Virus record (IMG/VR): IMGVR_UViG_3300025881_000110
Coordinates: 1 to 20,670 of that record
Origin: a virus
DNA length: 20,670 bases
Direction: 5' to 3' (one strand)
Position numbers and translations under genes: made by a program
Notes under the pieces: model-generated
Database searches by the model: none
What the model was told of the DNA's origin: nothing
What the model saw: only the letters and a program-made list of their open reading frames with translations
Part shown: positions 6,497-13,943 of the stretch, piece by piece
Position numbering within the stretch: the first letter of the stretch is position 1
How the letters are laid out: every line of letters begins with the position of its first letter

Positions 6497-8795
6497 CACA
6501 ATCCTCCTCATCATTTGGTGAATCCATCATTGGTGGAACATAATCATTCATTGCAGAGTTTTCATCTTTAACAACATCTTCTGTTTTACCATCCATAGTG
6601 TTTTGGTAATAACTTGTCTTCCAACCATATTTGTAAGTGTTCAATAAGTCTTTTGCCATGATTGATACTGGAACTTCTCCGTTATCATAGTTCTCGGGAT
6701 TGTATGACCAGTTTCCACTGATTGCTTGGTCAAAGAACTTCTGCATCACTGCAACAATTTTGATATATCCATCATTGTCTTCCATGTCCCATAGTAATGT
6801 ATAAGAGTTTTTTAATATAGAATATTGTGGAACTACCTGTTTAAGTGTTCCTTTTTTACTCTTCTTAACACTAAGGTAGTCTCTTGGTGGTTCTATTCCA
6901 TTTGTTGCATTAGAGACGACTGAGGAGCTCTCTGACGGCATTTGTGCAGTCAATGTAGAGTGTCTTAGACCATGCACTTGGATACATGTTCTTAGTTTAT
7001 CCCAGTCACATTTTAATTCATTTGGAACAATTGTATCAACATCCTTCTTATAAGTATCAATAGGTAAGATGCCTTGTGAGTACTTAGTTCTATTAAAGTA
7101 ATCACATGCACCTTTTTCTGATGCAATTTGATTAGATGATTTTAATAACTCATACTGAAACTTTTCTGTTAGGTCGTGTACCAGTTTATGTGCTTCGGGG
7201 TCATTATACTTAACCTTGTTCTTTGCAAGGAAATGTGCAAGACCAATGTATCCTATTCCCAATGACCTACGTGCAAGTGTTGACCTCTTTGCTGCTTCTA
7301 CTGGATACTCTTGAAAATCAATTAGTTCCTCTAATCCTCTGACTGCAAGGTCACATAGATTACTCAACTCTTCCATCTTAATAATACCTATATTGATTGC
7401 AGATAGAATACACAATGCAATCTCCCCTTCTCCATCAATATGGTCAATTGGGTCTGTTGGTAATGTTATCTCTTGACACAGATTACTCATGTTGACCTTA
7501 TCTAAGAATGAACTATGACTGTTAGAGTGGTCTATATTCATAATATAGATTCTTCCTGTCTCTGCTCTTTCCTTTAAAATATCAGTGAACAATTCTCTTG
7601 CACTTACTTTAGTCTTAGGTATAGAAGTTGCACGTTCATATTTCTCATAGAGTTCATCAAACTCGGGTGTTCCAAATGCTTCATATAATCCTTTAACATC
7701 ATGTGGACTGAACAATGTAATCTCTTCATTTGCAAGAAATCTCTTATAGAATAGTTCAGATAACTGAATAGAATAATCCAATTTTCTAACTCTATTGTCT
7801 TCTGTTCCTTTGTTGTTCTTCAGAACTATAATGTCTTCTATCTCTTGATGCCAGATAGGGAAATGAACTGTTGCACTTCCTCCCCTTACTCCGTTTTGAG
7901 TACAACACCTAACAGTGGTCTCAAACTTTTTAAGGAATGGGATAACACCAGTGTGTTGAACTTCTCCTCCTCTAATCTTAGAACCTAGTCCTCTAATACG
8001 TCCTGCATTGATTCCAATACCTGCTCTTTGAGCAACATATCTTCCGATTGCCATGTCTGAACTAAAGATAGAATCTAAAGAATCATTTGAATCGACAAGA
8101 ACACATGATGCAAATTGTCTTAATGGTGTTCTGACTCCTGCCATGATTGGTGTTGGGATATTGATTTTGAATGTAGAGATAGCATCATAATATCTTTTAA
8201 CATAGTCTAATCGATTATCTTTATCATAGTTTCTGAATAGAGTCATTGCAATTAACATATACATAAATTGTGGTGTCTCAAACACCTCTCCATTACTTCT
8301 ATCTTGAACCAAATACTTATCTACGATTTGTTGTAGACCTGCATATGTAAAGTCTAAGTCTCTGTTATGTCTAATATATCTGTTGCATTGCTCTATCTCA
8401 TCTTTACTATAGATGGTTAGAATACTAGAATCATAAACATTTCTATCAATATTTTTTTCTATGATATCATAAAGTGGTGGATAGATAGTCGAGTCTTTCC
8501 ATTTAGTGTTGAACACTTGTTTCTGTATTCCAAACAATAATAGTCTTGCTGCAACGAATTGATAATTAGGATTTTCTAATGATATCAAATCACTTGCAGA
8601 TTTGACTAGAATCTTTTGGATATCTATTGTAGTAATACCATCATAGAATTGTAATCCACTATTCATTTCTACTAATGATTCAGATACACCTGTAATATTT
8701 TTACATGCTTTCTCTACCATTCTATGAATCTTCTCTAAGTTTATCTCTACTTTAGAACCGTCTGATTTAATTACTTGTATTGTTGTTTGACTCAT
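6480..8795 (-). CDS. nrdA: ribonucleoside-diphosphate reductase class I, alpha subunit
   Basis: The 771-aa protein begins with an ATP-cone (about residues 4-95) for allosteric control. The catalytic cleft has N438, C440 and E442 (MSNLCQEITLPT), the redox pair C231 (ASCVLVD) and C462 (ALCILSAINI), the radical-transfer tyrosines Y729-Y730 (TSYYQNT), and the swinging C-terminal cysteines C766 and C769 (EDCDACAI). QMPSESSSVVSNATNGIEP (about 618-636) is the typical phosphate-binding loop region. It reduces ribonucleotides with NrdB, recharged by the glutaredoxin encoded downstream. It overlaps the primase gene by 4 nt (ATGA). Length and residues match a complete, active enzyme. Confidence 0.98.
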   Translation of the reverse strand: MSQTTIQVIKSDGSKVEINLEKIHRMVEKACKNITGVSESLVEMNSGLQFYDGITTIDIQKILVKSASDLISLENPNYQFVAARLLLFGIQKQVFNTKWKDSTIYPPLYDIIEKNIDRNVYDSSILTIYSKDEIEQCNRYIRHNRDLDFTYAGLQQIVDKYLVQDRSNGEVFETPQFMYMLIAMTLFRNYDKDNRLDYVKRYYDAISTFKINIPTPIMAGVRTPLRQFASCVLVDSNDSLDSIFSSDMAIGRYVAQRAGIGINAGRIRGLGSKIRGGEVQHTGVIPFLKKFETTVRCCTQNGVRGGSATVHFPIWHQEIEDIIVLKNNKGTEDNRVRKLDYSIQLSELFYKRFLANEEITLFSPHDVKGLYEAFGTPEFDELYEKYERATSIPKTKVSARELFTDILKERAETGRIYIMNIDHSNSHSSFLDKVNMSNLCQEITLPTDPIDHIDGEGEIALCILSAINIGIIKMEELSNLCDLAVRGLEELIDFQEYPVEAAKRSTLARRSLGIGYIGLAHFLAKNKVKYNDPEAHKLVHDLTEKFQYELLKSSNQIASEKGACDYFNRTKYSQGILPIDTYKKDVDTIVPNELKCDWDKLRTCIQVHGLRHSTLTAQMPSESSSVVSNATNGIEPPRDYLSVKKSKKGTLKQVVPQYSILKNSYTLLWDMEDNDGYIKIVAVMQKFFDQAISGNWSYNPENYDNGEVPVSIMAKDLLNTYKYGWKTSYYQNTMDGKTEDVVKDENSAMNDYVPPMMDSPNDEEDCDACAI
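6503..6508 (-). promoter_or_regulatory. strong Shine-Dalgarno (AGGAGG) deciding the oxygenase start
   Basis: AGGAGG on the minus strand, 6 nt before ATG 6496 and inside the 3' end of nrdA. It is one of the best ribosome binding sites in the window and rules out the upstream ATG at 6514. Confidence 0.85.
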
Positions 8796-9838
8796 ATCTT
8801 TTTATATTCCTGTAGCTTTAATTTTGCACTTAGACCAGTGACGGTACATTCATTTATTATACTCTTTACTTCCTCTTCTGTCAATCCATTAAGAATCATT
8901 TCATTGATATCTTTGTAAGCATCAACTCTTCTATCGTTCCATACACATACTGAATACCCAAGGTCAATTACCTCGTCTATCTTTTTTAGTATTTCTTTGT
9001 TTCTTGGTTCATTATCAAATATGAGTACTGCTTTATCTTTTATTGACTCGTCAATTTTTTTGAAATCACTACCTGCAACTGCAATTGAGTTGGGTAGGAA
9101 TAAACTATCTATGGGCCCTTCAGTCACATAAATTGTTTTAGTTCTATCCACTTTATTAAGATTAAAGATGAGTGGCAAATCATCTCTGAATCTCATAGTT
9201 AAGTATCTAAGTGGTGAGTCATTGATTGCTCTTCCACTGATTCCTATGAGTTCACCATCCTCACTGAAGAATGGTAATATGATTCTTGGGTCGTTTCCAA
9301 GAACTCGGTCTTTGTATTTAGAAGATAACATGCTTAAAGATTGTGGGTGTTCTGTATACCATAAATCTTTGAAATGTACTTCGGGTATCTTCCTGTCTTC
9401 TAAGTATTTCCTTGCAACTGCAACTTCGTTGCACGGTTTCATTAGAAATTTTAGGTTTTCAACAGTCATAATATCTTTTGTATTTATCTCTGTTTTGGGT
9501 ATAAATTTGAAAGTGTTTGCAGATGGCATCTTATGTCCACTTGCATGATTCTTAGGTTTACGACCACTCTCTTTCAACCACTCTTTTACATACTCTTTAT
9601 GAATAACTGGAAAGTGGTCTTTGATAAAGTTTACTGATGATGTAGATTTACCACAATTATGACATTTGTAGATATAACTCTGCTCGACTGCAAAGTGGTA
9701 TCCACGTGCTTTGTAAGTGTTTTTTGATGAGTCTCCACAATAGAGACAACGGTGATTAAGGGTAGTATCTCCCTTCCATTTTGCCATGTCCAACGAGGAC
9801 ACGACCATACTCAAGTATTTTCGTTCTAACCATAACAT
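8792..9838 (-). CDS. 61: DNA primase, T4 gp61 family, 348 aa
   Basis: The N-terminal zinc domain has CLYCGD (C31, C34) and CHNCGK (C59, C62). The middle joins to a TOPRIM core with TIYVTEGPIDSLFLP (glutamate E240), AVAGSDFKK and AVLIFDNEPRNKE (metal-binding D275 and E277). This order, and the opening LWLERKY, align by memory with T4 gp61 rather than with DnaG, so it should make RNA primers with a replicative helicase (gp41) encoded elsewhere. Two in-frame ATGs are possible, 9847 and 9838. I chose 9838 because the first lies inside a TATAAT promoter element. No Shine-Dalgarno is visible. An inverted repeat spans this start. Confidence 0.9.
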   Translation of the reverse strand: MLWLERKYLSMVVSSLDMAKWKGDTTLNHRCLYCGDSSKNTYKARGYHFAVEQSYIYKCHNCGKSTSSVNFIKDHFPVIHKEYVKEWLKESGRKPKNHASGHKMPSANTFKFIPKTEINTKDIMTVENLKFLMKPCNEVAVARKYLEDRKIPEVHFKDLWYTEHPQSLSMLSSKYKDRVLGNDPRIILPFFSEDGELIGISGRAINDSPLRYLTMRFRDDLPLIFNLNKVDRTKTIYVTEGPIDSLFLPNSIAVAGSDFKKIDESIKDKAVLIFDNEPRNKEILKKIDEVIDLGYSVCVWNDRRVDAYKDINEMILNGLTEEEVKSIINECTVTGLSAKLKLQEYKKI

Positions 9839-9866
9839 TAGTACCATTATACATGATACTAATGTT
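9834..9866 (-). repeat. 10-bp perfect inverted repeat around the primase start
   Basis: Arms AACATTAGTA (9866-9857, minus strand) and TACTAATGTT (9843-9834) enclose a 13-nt loop. The loop holds the TATAAT element and the first ATG; the second ATG is in the 3' arm. It could be an operator in DNA or, in longer transcripts, a hairpin that hides the start. Confidence 0.8.
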
Positions 9867-9874
9867 ATTTACAA
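9846..9874 (-). promoter_or_regulatory. probable sigma70-type promoter before the primase gene
   Basis: A perfect TATAAT (9851-9846, minus strand) lies 17 nt after TTGTAA (9874-9869), a 4/6 match to the -35 consensus. The predicted +1 at 9839 is one base before ATG 9838, so this mRNA too would be nearly leaderless. The weak -35 leaves some doubt. Confidence 0.5.
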
Positions 9875-9885
9875 GGGGTTTTTAC

Positions 9886-10083
9886 TTATACTTCAGAGTC
9901 AATTATTACTTGAACAGCATCTAATGCATTTTGATGGTCTACCAATGATGAATCATAAGATGTTTTTGAGACATGGTCGTCTGCAAGGGTATCATAATCA
10001 TCAGGTCTTACTGGTGGATTATCAGTTAGATGTTGTTTAATTTCTGCTGGGGTTAAAGTACTTGTTTGTTCTTCTCCTGACAT
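9886..10083 (-). CDS. small acidic hypothetical protein, 65 aa
   Basis: Not recognised. The product starts MSGEEQTSTLTPAEIKQHL and is rich in D, S, T and Q, with few hydrophobics, so it is probably largely disordered or a helical hairpin (TPAEIKQHL; HQNALDAVQVIID). The start is well supported by AGGAGAAG directly upstream. Before it lies a GATAAATA element (10120-10127, minus strand) that could give a 31-nt leader. The same CTAAAT..AGGAGAAGAAAA leader style recurs before the 179-aa gene at 14937, which suggests abundant late expression. Function unknown. Confidence 0.75.
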   Translation of the reverse strand: MSGEEQTSTLTPAEIKQHLTDNPPVRPDDYDTLADDHVSKTSYDSSLVDHQNALDAVQVIIDSEV

Positions 10084-10118
10084 TTTCTTCTCCTAAATTT
10101 AGATTTGGTGTTAACCAT

Positions 10119-11306
10119 TTATTTATCTGTTTTAACTGTTTGTACTCTCTTTTTTGGGACTTGTAGAACATATCTTTGTTCGATTACTGGTGGTTTTTTC
10201 TCTTCAATAATCTCCTTCTGTTTTGTCATCATTGCAAGTGATGACACTAGTAATAACACTGCAAGTGGGTCAAACACAAAGATTAACATGAAAATGACCC
10301 ATCTAACTGCGTTGTCAAGGTACTTGACACTGTCCTCTTGTCCGTATATTATCTCTGCAATATACTTGATTGGGCCAACTTCTCGTTCTAAGTTAAGTAT
10401 GACCTGTTCTGAATCAAACTTTTCCAACTTCAATACATCTATTGTATCATAAGATTGGTCAATCAACAAGTTAAATTCATCAGTTTTTTTAATCAAGTCA
10501 TCTACATCCCCAGTTGATGACTGTTGTAAACTCTTAATTTCTTTGTTTGCAGTGTCAATAGTGTCTTGTGCATTTTGTCTATACTTGTCTATGTTACTCT
10601 GTTGTTCTGCAATGTCATCTCTTATCTGTTCTCTCTGACTCTTCTGTTGTTCAAATAGTGTATTTGCTTGTGCAACATAGTCTATGGTTTCTGTCTCTGC
10701 ACCTTGAAACACTCCACCCTCATCAGTAGTGATGACCTCGACTCCCTTGTTCCTTAGTTCGTTGACTGCAGTGTCAAGTGTTGTAAGTTGACCTCTAAGA
10801 CTCTCTATCTGACCCTTTGCATAGTCTATGTCCCCTTGTACCCTATCCCATGCACCATCTCTTATCTCTTCCTGTTGTTCTATAGATGCACTGACATCTA
10901 TCTTAGAACCACCCAGTGATGATATTCTTTCTTCATATGTTGTTATCTTATTTTGTTCTCTGACTATTTGATTATCAATACGAGTGACCACTGATTGTGC
11001 TTGTGCAGTATCACCTGTTTGTTCTGAATGTGCTTTGGATAAGTAACCGAAAATGCCTAACGAGGTAATCAACATTAACACTATAACACTAAACACTAGG
11101 TAGTACTTAAAGTAGTTAAGTCTCTCCCAAAACAAATGTAGATAGGCAGCACTAACAATCTTACCAAACTCTAATGCACCTGCCATGATAACGATACCCA
11201 TAAATGCACCTGCAAATATAGTTGCAAGTCCTAATACAGAAAAGTATGCGGCAATCGAGGCGATTCCTATAGATGTGACTAAAGCCAAGTAATTCAAATA
11301 TTTCAT
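10119..11306 (-). CDS. membrane protein with long periplasmic or cytoplasmic coiled coil, 395 aa
   Basis: Hydrophobic segments at about residues 6-24, 26-48 and 68-92 form an N-terminal membrane domain. A long charged region (about 95-315) with heptad-like E, K, Q and I spacing is a coiled coil (VTRIDNQIVREQNKITTYEE; YRQNAQDTIDTANKEIKSLQ). A last hydrophobic helix (about 333-362, FDPLAVLLLVSSLAMM) and a basic tail (PKKRVQTVKTDK) end the protein. Similar membrane/coiled-coil proteins (DUF4407-like in layout) occur in marine T4-like phages without known role. The start has no strong Shine-Dalgarno. It follows the PAP2-phosphatase gene by 4 nt, so both may act at the host envelope. Function unknown. 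Confidence 0.85.
   Translation of the reverse strand: MKYLNYLALVTSIGIASIAAYFSVLGLATIFAGAFMGIVIMAGALEFGKIVSAAYLHLFWERLNYFKYYLVFSVIVLMLITSLGIFGYLSKAHSEQTGDTAQAQSVVTRIDNQIVREQNKITTYEERISSLGGSKIDVSASIEQQEEIRDGAWDRVQGDIDYAKGQIESLRGQLTTLDTAVNELRNKGVEVITTDEGGVFQGAETETIDYVAQANTLFEQQKSQREQIRDDIAEQQSNIDKYRQNAQDTIDTANKEIKSLQQSSTGDVDDLIKKTDEFNLLIDQSYDTIDVLKLEKFDSEQVILNLEREVGPIKYIAEIIYGQEDSVKYLDNAVRWVIFMLIFVFDPLAVLLLVSSLAMMTKQKEIIEEKKPPVIEQRYVLQVPKKRVQTVKTDK
10120..10127 (-). promoter_or_regulatory. T4-late-like promoter element (GATAAATA)
   Basis: On the minus strand GATAAATA overlaps the stop of the 395-aa gene. By the T4 late-promoter rule (+1 six bases after the last A), transcription would start near 10114 and give a leader that includes AGGAG before ATG 10083. 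Confidence 0.5.
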
Positions 11307-11310
11307 AATG

Positions 11311-12069
11311 TTAAAATCTTTTTAATAACGGGTCATTCTTTTTTTTCTTTTTTCTTATATGTCCAACCGAAGTGTCTGTTGCAGTTGATACACCTGTTGC
11401 ATTCATAGGTGCATCTTCAGTTAATTTATCTGTCTTAAAAAACTCTACAAGTTTATCTGCAATCTCATATGCAACAACCTTATCTGAAGGATAATGTACT
11501 CCTGCATTTATTCGTCCCTCTGCACTCATGTCAGCTGCTTTGAGAAGGTGTTTCTTTTGTGCAGGATACTTCTCTCCATAATAATGTGCAACCATTCGTG
11601 CCTGTAAAGCATGATTAGATGGATAGGAAGGAGAACCCGTTGTCTCATACTTCTCATAAGTAAACTTATCCATTCCCAGTGCTTCTGCAAGTTGATGTGG
11701 TCTAGGTCTATTAAATTTGTTTTTGTAATATCTACCAATATGTTTAGCAGCATCTGTAATCTTTTCTATATCTTTTACATCATACTCTAAGTCCTGTCCA
11801 TCCAAAAATTCTTTGATGTAATATGTGGTGGATTCATTAGTGTTTATATGAACCCTTTTGTCGAAATCTGATAACATCTCTCGTCTATCAATTATCTCGT
11901 TAATTTCTGATACAGATTGTCTTGAACTATTCTTAGGTGGTAAGGGGACTTCCATGTCCATCCATCCATCATCAAAAAGTTTATCAGAACCTTTTTTATT
12001 AAATTGTTTAGGTGGTTTCTTTGAGTATATCAAAGAATCGACATTAAGTACTGCTTCAATAAACATCAT
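11311..12069 (-). CDS. PAP2-superfamily acid phosphatase-like protein, 252 aa
   Basis: The three phosphatase signatures are present: YYKNKFNRPRP (residues 114-124) matching the K-x6-RP motif, YPSNHALQ (149-156, P-S-x-H), and EGRINAGVHYPSD (184-196, R186, H192 and D196 matching SRxxxxxHxxSD). They form the vanadium-haloperoxidase-like active site, with H192 as the likely phosphohistidine nucleophile. The family hydrolyses phosphate monoesters or lipid phosphates. No clear signal peptide or membrane helix is seen; the N-terminal 100 residues are an unrecognised extension with PPKQFNKKGSDK. The tail is very basic (RKKKKKNDPLLKRF). The ATG (12069 or 12066) lies inside the 3' end of the preceding gene, suggesting coupling. 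Substrate unknown. Confidence 0.85.
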   Translation of the reverse strand: MMFIEAVLNVDSLIYSKKPPKQFNKKGSDKLFDDGWMDMEVPLPPKNSSRQSVSEINEIIDRREMLSDFDKRVHINTNESTTYYIKEFLDGQDLEYDVKDIEKITDAAKHIGRYYKNKFNRPRPHQLAEALGMDKFTYEKYETTGSPSYPSNHALQARMVAHYYGEKYPAQKKHLLKAADMSAEGRINAGVHYPSDKVVAYEIADKLVEFFKTDKLTEDAPMNATGVSTATDTSVGHIRKKKKKNDPLLKRF

Positions 12070-12619
12070 CTGCAGTCACCAATACTCTGTCTTCTCCAAT
12101 GAACCCAATATAACATGTTATTCCAAACACCTTACTATGTTCTTGTAAGATAGACACTTGTGTTTTTTCGGGATAGATAGTGTCATTCTGTTCTTTTAAT
12201 TGTCTTTTCAAACGATAGGTATGATTGACTTCAATATCTCCCACTTCCATTGCTTCTGTTAACATCTCTGTTATTAGTAAGTCTTCATTTTTTAAGTGAT
12301 GGTAGAACTTTTCACATAGTTCTTCCATTTGATTTTCCTTTAATTGAGTGTGTTCTTTGAGTAAAAGAAGTGCAACAGCATATGATGCAAATGCAGTTTT
12401 ACCGAATGGAATTTTGTTAATGATTCTTTTAAGATTAAAGACTAACCTATGGAGTAAATCAAATGAATCTTTCTCTTCTGCAGTTTCAACTGATTTGTCT
12501 TTGATACGATTTCCATTCCTATCAATGATTCCGAGTTTAAATGCTTTAAAGTTCTCCCACTTTGTAGTAAGGAGTTTAAGGATTCTAAAAACTATTAATG
12601 TGTCTACTATTCTTGGCAT
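12056..12619 (-). CDS. conserved phage protein of unknown function, 187 aa
   Basis: The opening MPRIVDTLIVFRILKLLTT with a following EKDSFDLLHRLVFNLKRI segment resembles, from memory, a protein family conserved in T4-like vibrio- and cyanophages and without firm function. The protein is largely helical and basic in its first half. The second half has an acidic helix (ENQMEELCEKFYHHLKNEDLL), and the C-terminus is beta-like (VFGITCYIGFIGEDRVLVTADDVY). The start has no Shine-Dalgarno; instead a CTAAATA late-promoter element lies exactly 5 nt before it. It follows the tRNA-Ser gene and overlaps the phosphatase gene at its end. A virion or assembly role is possible but not shown. Confidence 0.8.
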   Translation of the reverse strand: MPRIVDTLIVFRILKLLTTKWENFKAFKLGIIDRNGNRIKDKSVETAEEKDSFDLLHRLVFNLKRIINKIPFGKTAFASYAVALLLLKEHTQLKENQMEELCEKFYHHLKNEDLLITEMLTEAMEVGDIEVNHTYRLKRQLKEQNDTIYPEKTQVSILQEHSKVFGITCYIGFIGEDRVLVTADDVY

Positions 12620-12624
12620 ACAAC

Positions 12625-12631
12625 TATTTAG
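12625..12631 (-). promoter_or_regulatory. T4-late-like promoter element, CTAAATA-N5-ATG
   Basis: CTAAATA on the minus strand, five bases (GTTGT) before ATG 12619. By T4 spacing +1 falls on the A of the ATG. No Shine-Dalgarno is present. Confidence 0.65.
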
Positions 12632-12650
12632 GTGTTTTAAAAGTCGGATG

Positions 12651-12740
12651 TGGCGGTGGGATAGGGATTTGAACCCTAGATACGATTTCTCGTATGCTGG
12701 TTTTCAAGACCAGTGCATTCAACCACTCTGCCACCCCACC
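12651..12740 (-). tRNA. tRNA-Ser (anticodon UGA, decodes UCA)
   Basis: A 90-nt class II cloverleaf: acceptor GGTGGGG pairs with TCCCACC (one G-U), the anticodon loop CTTGAAA sits on CTGGT/ACCAG, the T arm has TTCAAAT, and the long variable arm forms a 6-bp stem capped by GAAA (ATACGA/TCGTAT). CCA is encoded at 12653-12651. The first base is also the last base of the endonuclease stop codon. Confidence 0.95.
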
Positions 12741-13357
12741 TATATGATAACTCGTCCTTTTCTCCAACCTTCGGGTATAGATTCACCCTTATTGATTCTT
12801 GTAGATTCCTGTTCATTGGTTATCCACATTTTACCATATTGTGAATTACCTTTACCCTTTTGGTATTTTGCACTCTTCTGACCAATCTTATTCTTAGTCT
12901 CTTCAGTATGTGTCTTACCATAGAAAGGACTTTTAGGGTATAACTCTAACATTCTTTTGACCCCTTTCTCAGAAGCTTCCTTCGTAAATTTAGGAATTTT
13001 ACCTTCTGCATGTAATCGTATTGAATTTTGTCTCATTTTTTCACGATACTCTTCAGTCAACATATATGACCTGTCAAGATTCTTATTGACTGCAGTCCAA
13101 CCACCAACACCACCTTCTTTCATATTGAGACACTTGGGGTCTGTATACCATAAATCACCAATCAACTCAGCCTCTGCAGTGTTTAATTCTTTTTCTGAGT
13201 TGTAGTATTCTAGTATATCAAATGTGAAAGGGTCTGTTCTCTCATTGAGTTTCTTTCCACTACCTGTATAACCATCTTCTAAATTAACAGTAGTGTGTTG
13301 GCCTAAGTAATAGTCACCATTATTAAATAAAACTCGATAGGTATAATAGTATTTCAT
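12740..13357 (-). CDS. GIY-YIG homing endonuclease, Seg-like, 205 aa
   Basis: The N-terminus MKYYYTYRVLFNNGDYYLGQ is a diverged GIY-YIG nuclease start (YYTYR..YYLGQ), with the metal-binding glutamate in NTAEAELIGD (about residues 59-68). Two NUMOD3-like DNA-binding segments follow, SPFYGKTHTEETKNKIGQ (about 143-160) and GNSQYGKMWITN. This is the layout of free-standing T4 Seg endonucleases, which cut a homologous, gene-free locus and spread by repair. It sits in the tRNA island between tRNA-Ala and tRNA-Ser, ending on the first tRNA-Ser base. No Shine-Dalgarno; a CTAAATA element lies 5 nt before the ATG. Nothing suggests inactivation. Confidence 0.9.
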   Translation of the reverse strand: MKYYYTYRVLFNNGDYYLGQHTTVNLEDGYTGSGKKLNERTDPFTFDILEYYNSEKELNTAEAELIGDLWYTDPKCLNMKEGGVGGWTAVNKNLDRSYMLTEEYREKMRQNSIRLHAEGKIPKFTKEASEKGVKRMLELYPKSPFYGKTHTEETKNKIGQKSAKYQKGKGNSQYGKMWITNEQESTRINKGESIPEGWRKGRVII

Positions 13358-13362
13358 ATTAG

Positions 13363-13369
13363 TATTTAG
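13363..13369 (-). promoter_or_regulatory. T4-late-like promoter element, CTAAATA-N5-ATG
   Basis: CTAAATA on the minus strand lies 5 nt (CTAAT) before ATG 13357 of the homing endonuclease, putting +1 on the start codon. T4 seg genes are also known to be driven by late promoters. Confidence 0.6.
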
Positions 13370-13374
13370 TATAG

Positions 13375-13394
13375 TTCGAGTCTTAAGACTCGAA
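13375..13394. repeat. perfect 20-bp palindrome 3' of tRNA-Ala
   Basis: TTCGAGTCTTAAGACTCGAA reads the same on both strands. As RNA it folds with an 8-bp stem and a UUAA loop, 2 nt past the tRNA-Ala 3' end. No U-tract follows in the direction of transcription, so it is not a classical terminator. A tRNA-processing signal, pause site or protein site is possible. Confidence 0.85.
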
Positions 13395-13396
13395 TG

Positions 13397-13469
13397 TGGA
13401 GCATGAGGGAATCGAACCCACGACCTACTGATTGCAAACCAGTCGCTCTCCCTACTGAGCTAATGCCCC
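13397..13469 (-). tRNA. tRNA-Ala (anticodon UGC, decodes GCA)
   Basis: A 73-nt cloverleaf: acceptor GGGGCAT pairs with ATGCTCC, D arm GCTC/GAGC, anticodon loop TTTGCAA on ACTGG/TCAGT, and T loop TTCGATT. CCA is not encoded. The T stem GTGGG/CCCTC has one T-T mismatch, so the fold is slightly weakened. Confidence 0.9.
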
Positions 13470-13476
13470 ACGAAAT

Positions 13477-13552
13477 TGGTGCTGATTGTCGGAATCGAAC
13501 TGACGACCTACTGATTACAAATCAGTTGCTCTACCTACTGAGCTAAACCAGC
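13477..13552 (-). tRNA. tRNA-Thr (anticodon UGU, decodes ACA)
   Basis: A 76-nt cloverleaf including an encoded CCA: acceptor GCTGGTT/AATCAGC, D arm GCTC/GAGC, anticodon loop TTTGTAA on ACTGA/TCAGT, T loop TTCGATT. The T stem has one A-C mismatch. It is very similar to the neighbouring tRNA-Ala from the D arm to the T loop and begins 3 nt after the upstream stop codon. Confidence 0.92.
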
Positions 13553-13555
13553 TTT

Positions 13556-13927
13556 TTATAATTCTCTTAGTCTCCTTGCAAGTGCATCATCAACGGGAAT
13601 TTCTACTTCGAAATTCTCCTCAATATACCCTAAGTATAATAACATTGTTTTTATTGATGCCCAATATTTATCGTCTTTAATCTTAAATCTCAACATTCTC
13701 ATAGATGCATCGTATCCGAATACATTGAATATGGTGATGGTGTGATTTAACATAAGACGTTCTCTCATTTCTCCACTCTCATGGTATCTATGAAGTAATC
13801 GTTTTAAGTATCGGAATCTACGAAGGTCTTCTTGGAAGTCCTCAACACTTTCACATTGAGGGTCATCATAATGATGCAATGCATATGCATTGAAATTTTT
13901 TGCTGTGATTTTATCAAATAAGCCCAT
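13556..13927 (-). CDS. conserved marine-phage protein of unknown function, 123 aa
   Basis: Starts MGLFDKITAKNFNAYALHHY, an N-terminus I recall from a family widespread in T4-like marine phages and without assigned function. The sequence is alpha-helical and basic in the middle (FRYLKRLLHRYHESGEMRERLMLNHTITIFNVFGYD). It then has RMLRFKIKDDKYWASIKTMLLYLGY and ends PVDDALARRLREL. No Cys pairs, no membrane helix. The leader contains a hairpin with a CTAAATA element in its loop, and no good Shine-Dalgarno precedes the ATG. The stop is 3 nt before tRNA-Thr, so the tRNAs are co-transcribed with it. Confidence 0.8.
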   Translation of the reverse strand: MGLFDKITAKNFNAYALHHYDDPQCESVEDFQEDLRRFRYLKRLLHRYHESGEMRERLMLNHTITIFNVFGYDASMRMLRFKIKDDKYWASIKTMLLYLGYIEENFEVEIPVDDALARRLREL

Positions 13928-13943
13928 AATGTATTAAGATGTT

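Noticed and set aside
12348-12881. 177-aa open frame on the plus strand
   Set aside because: It runs antisense through the 187-aa gene, the tRNA-Ser gene and the endonuclease 3' end, so it is a shadow frame. No plus-strand frame in the window shows a recognisable motif or a ribosome binding site.
13368-13373. TATACT as a sigma70 promoter for the homing endonuclease
   Set aside because: No acceptable -35 lies 16-18 nt upstream, because the palindrome occupies that place. The CTAAATA late element explains the start better.
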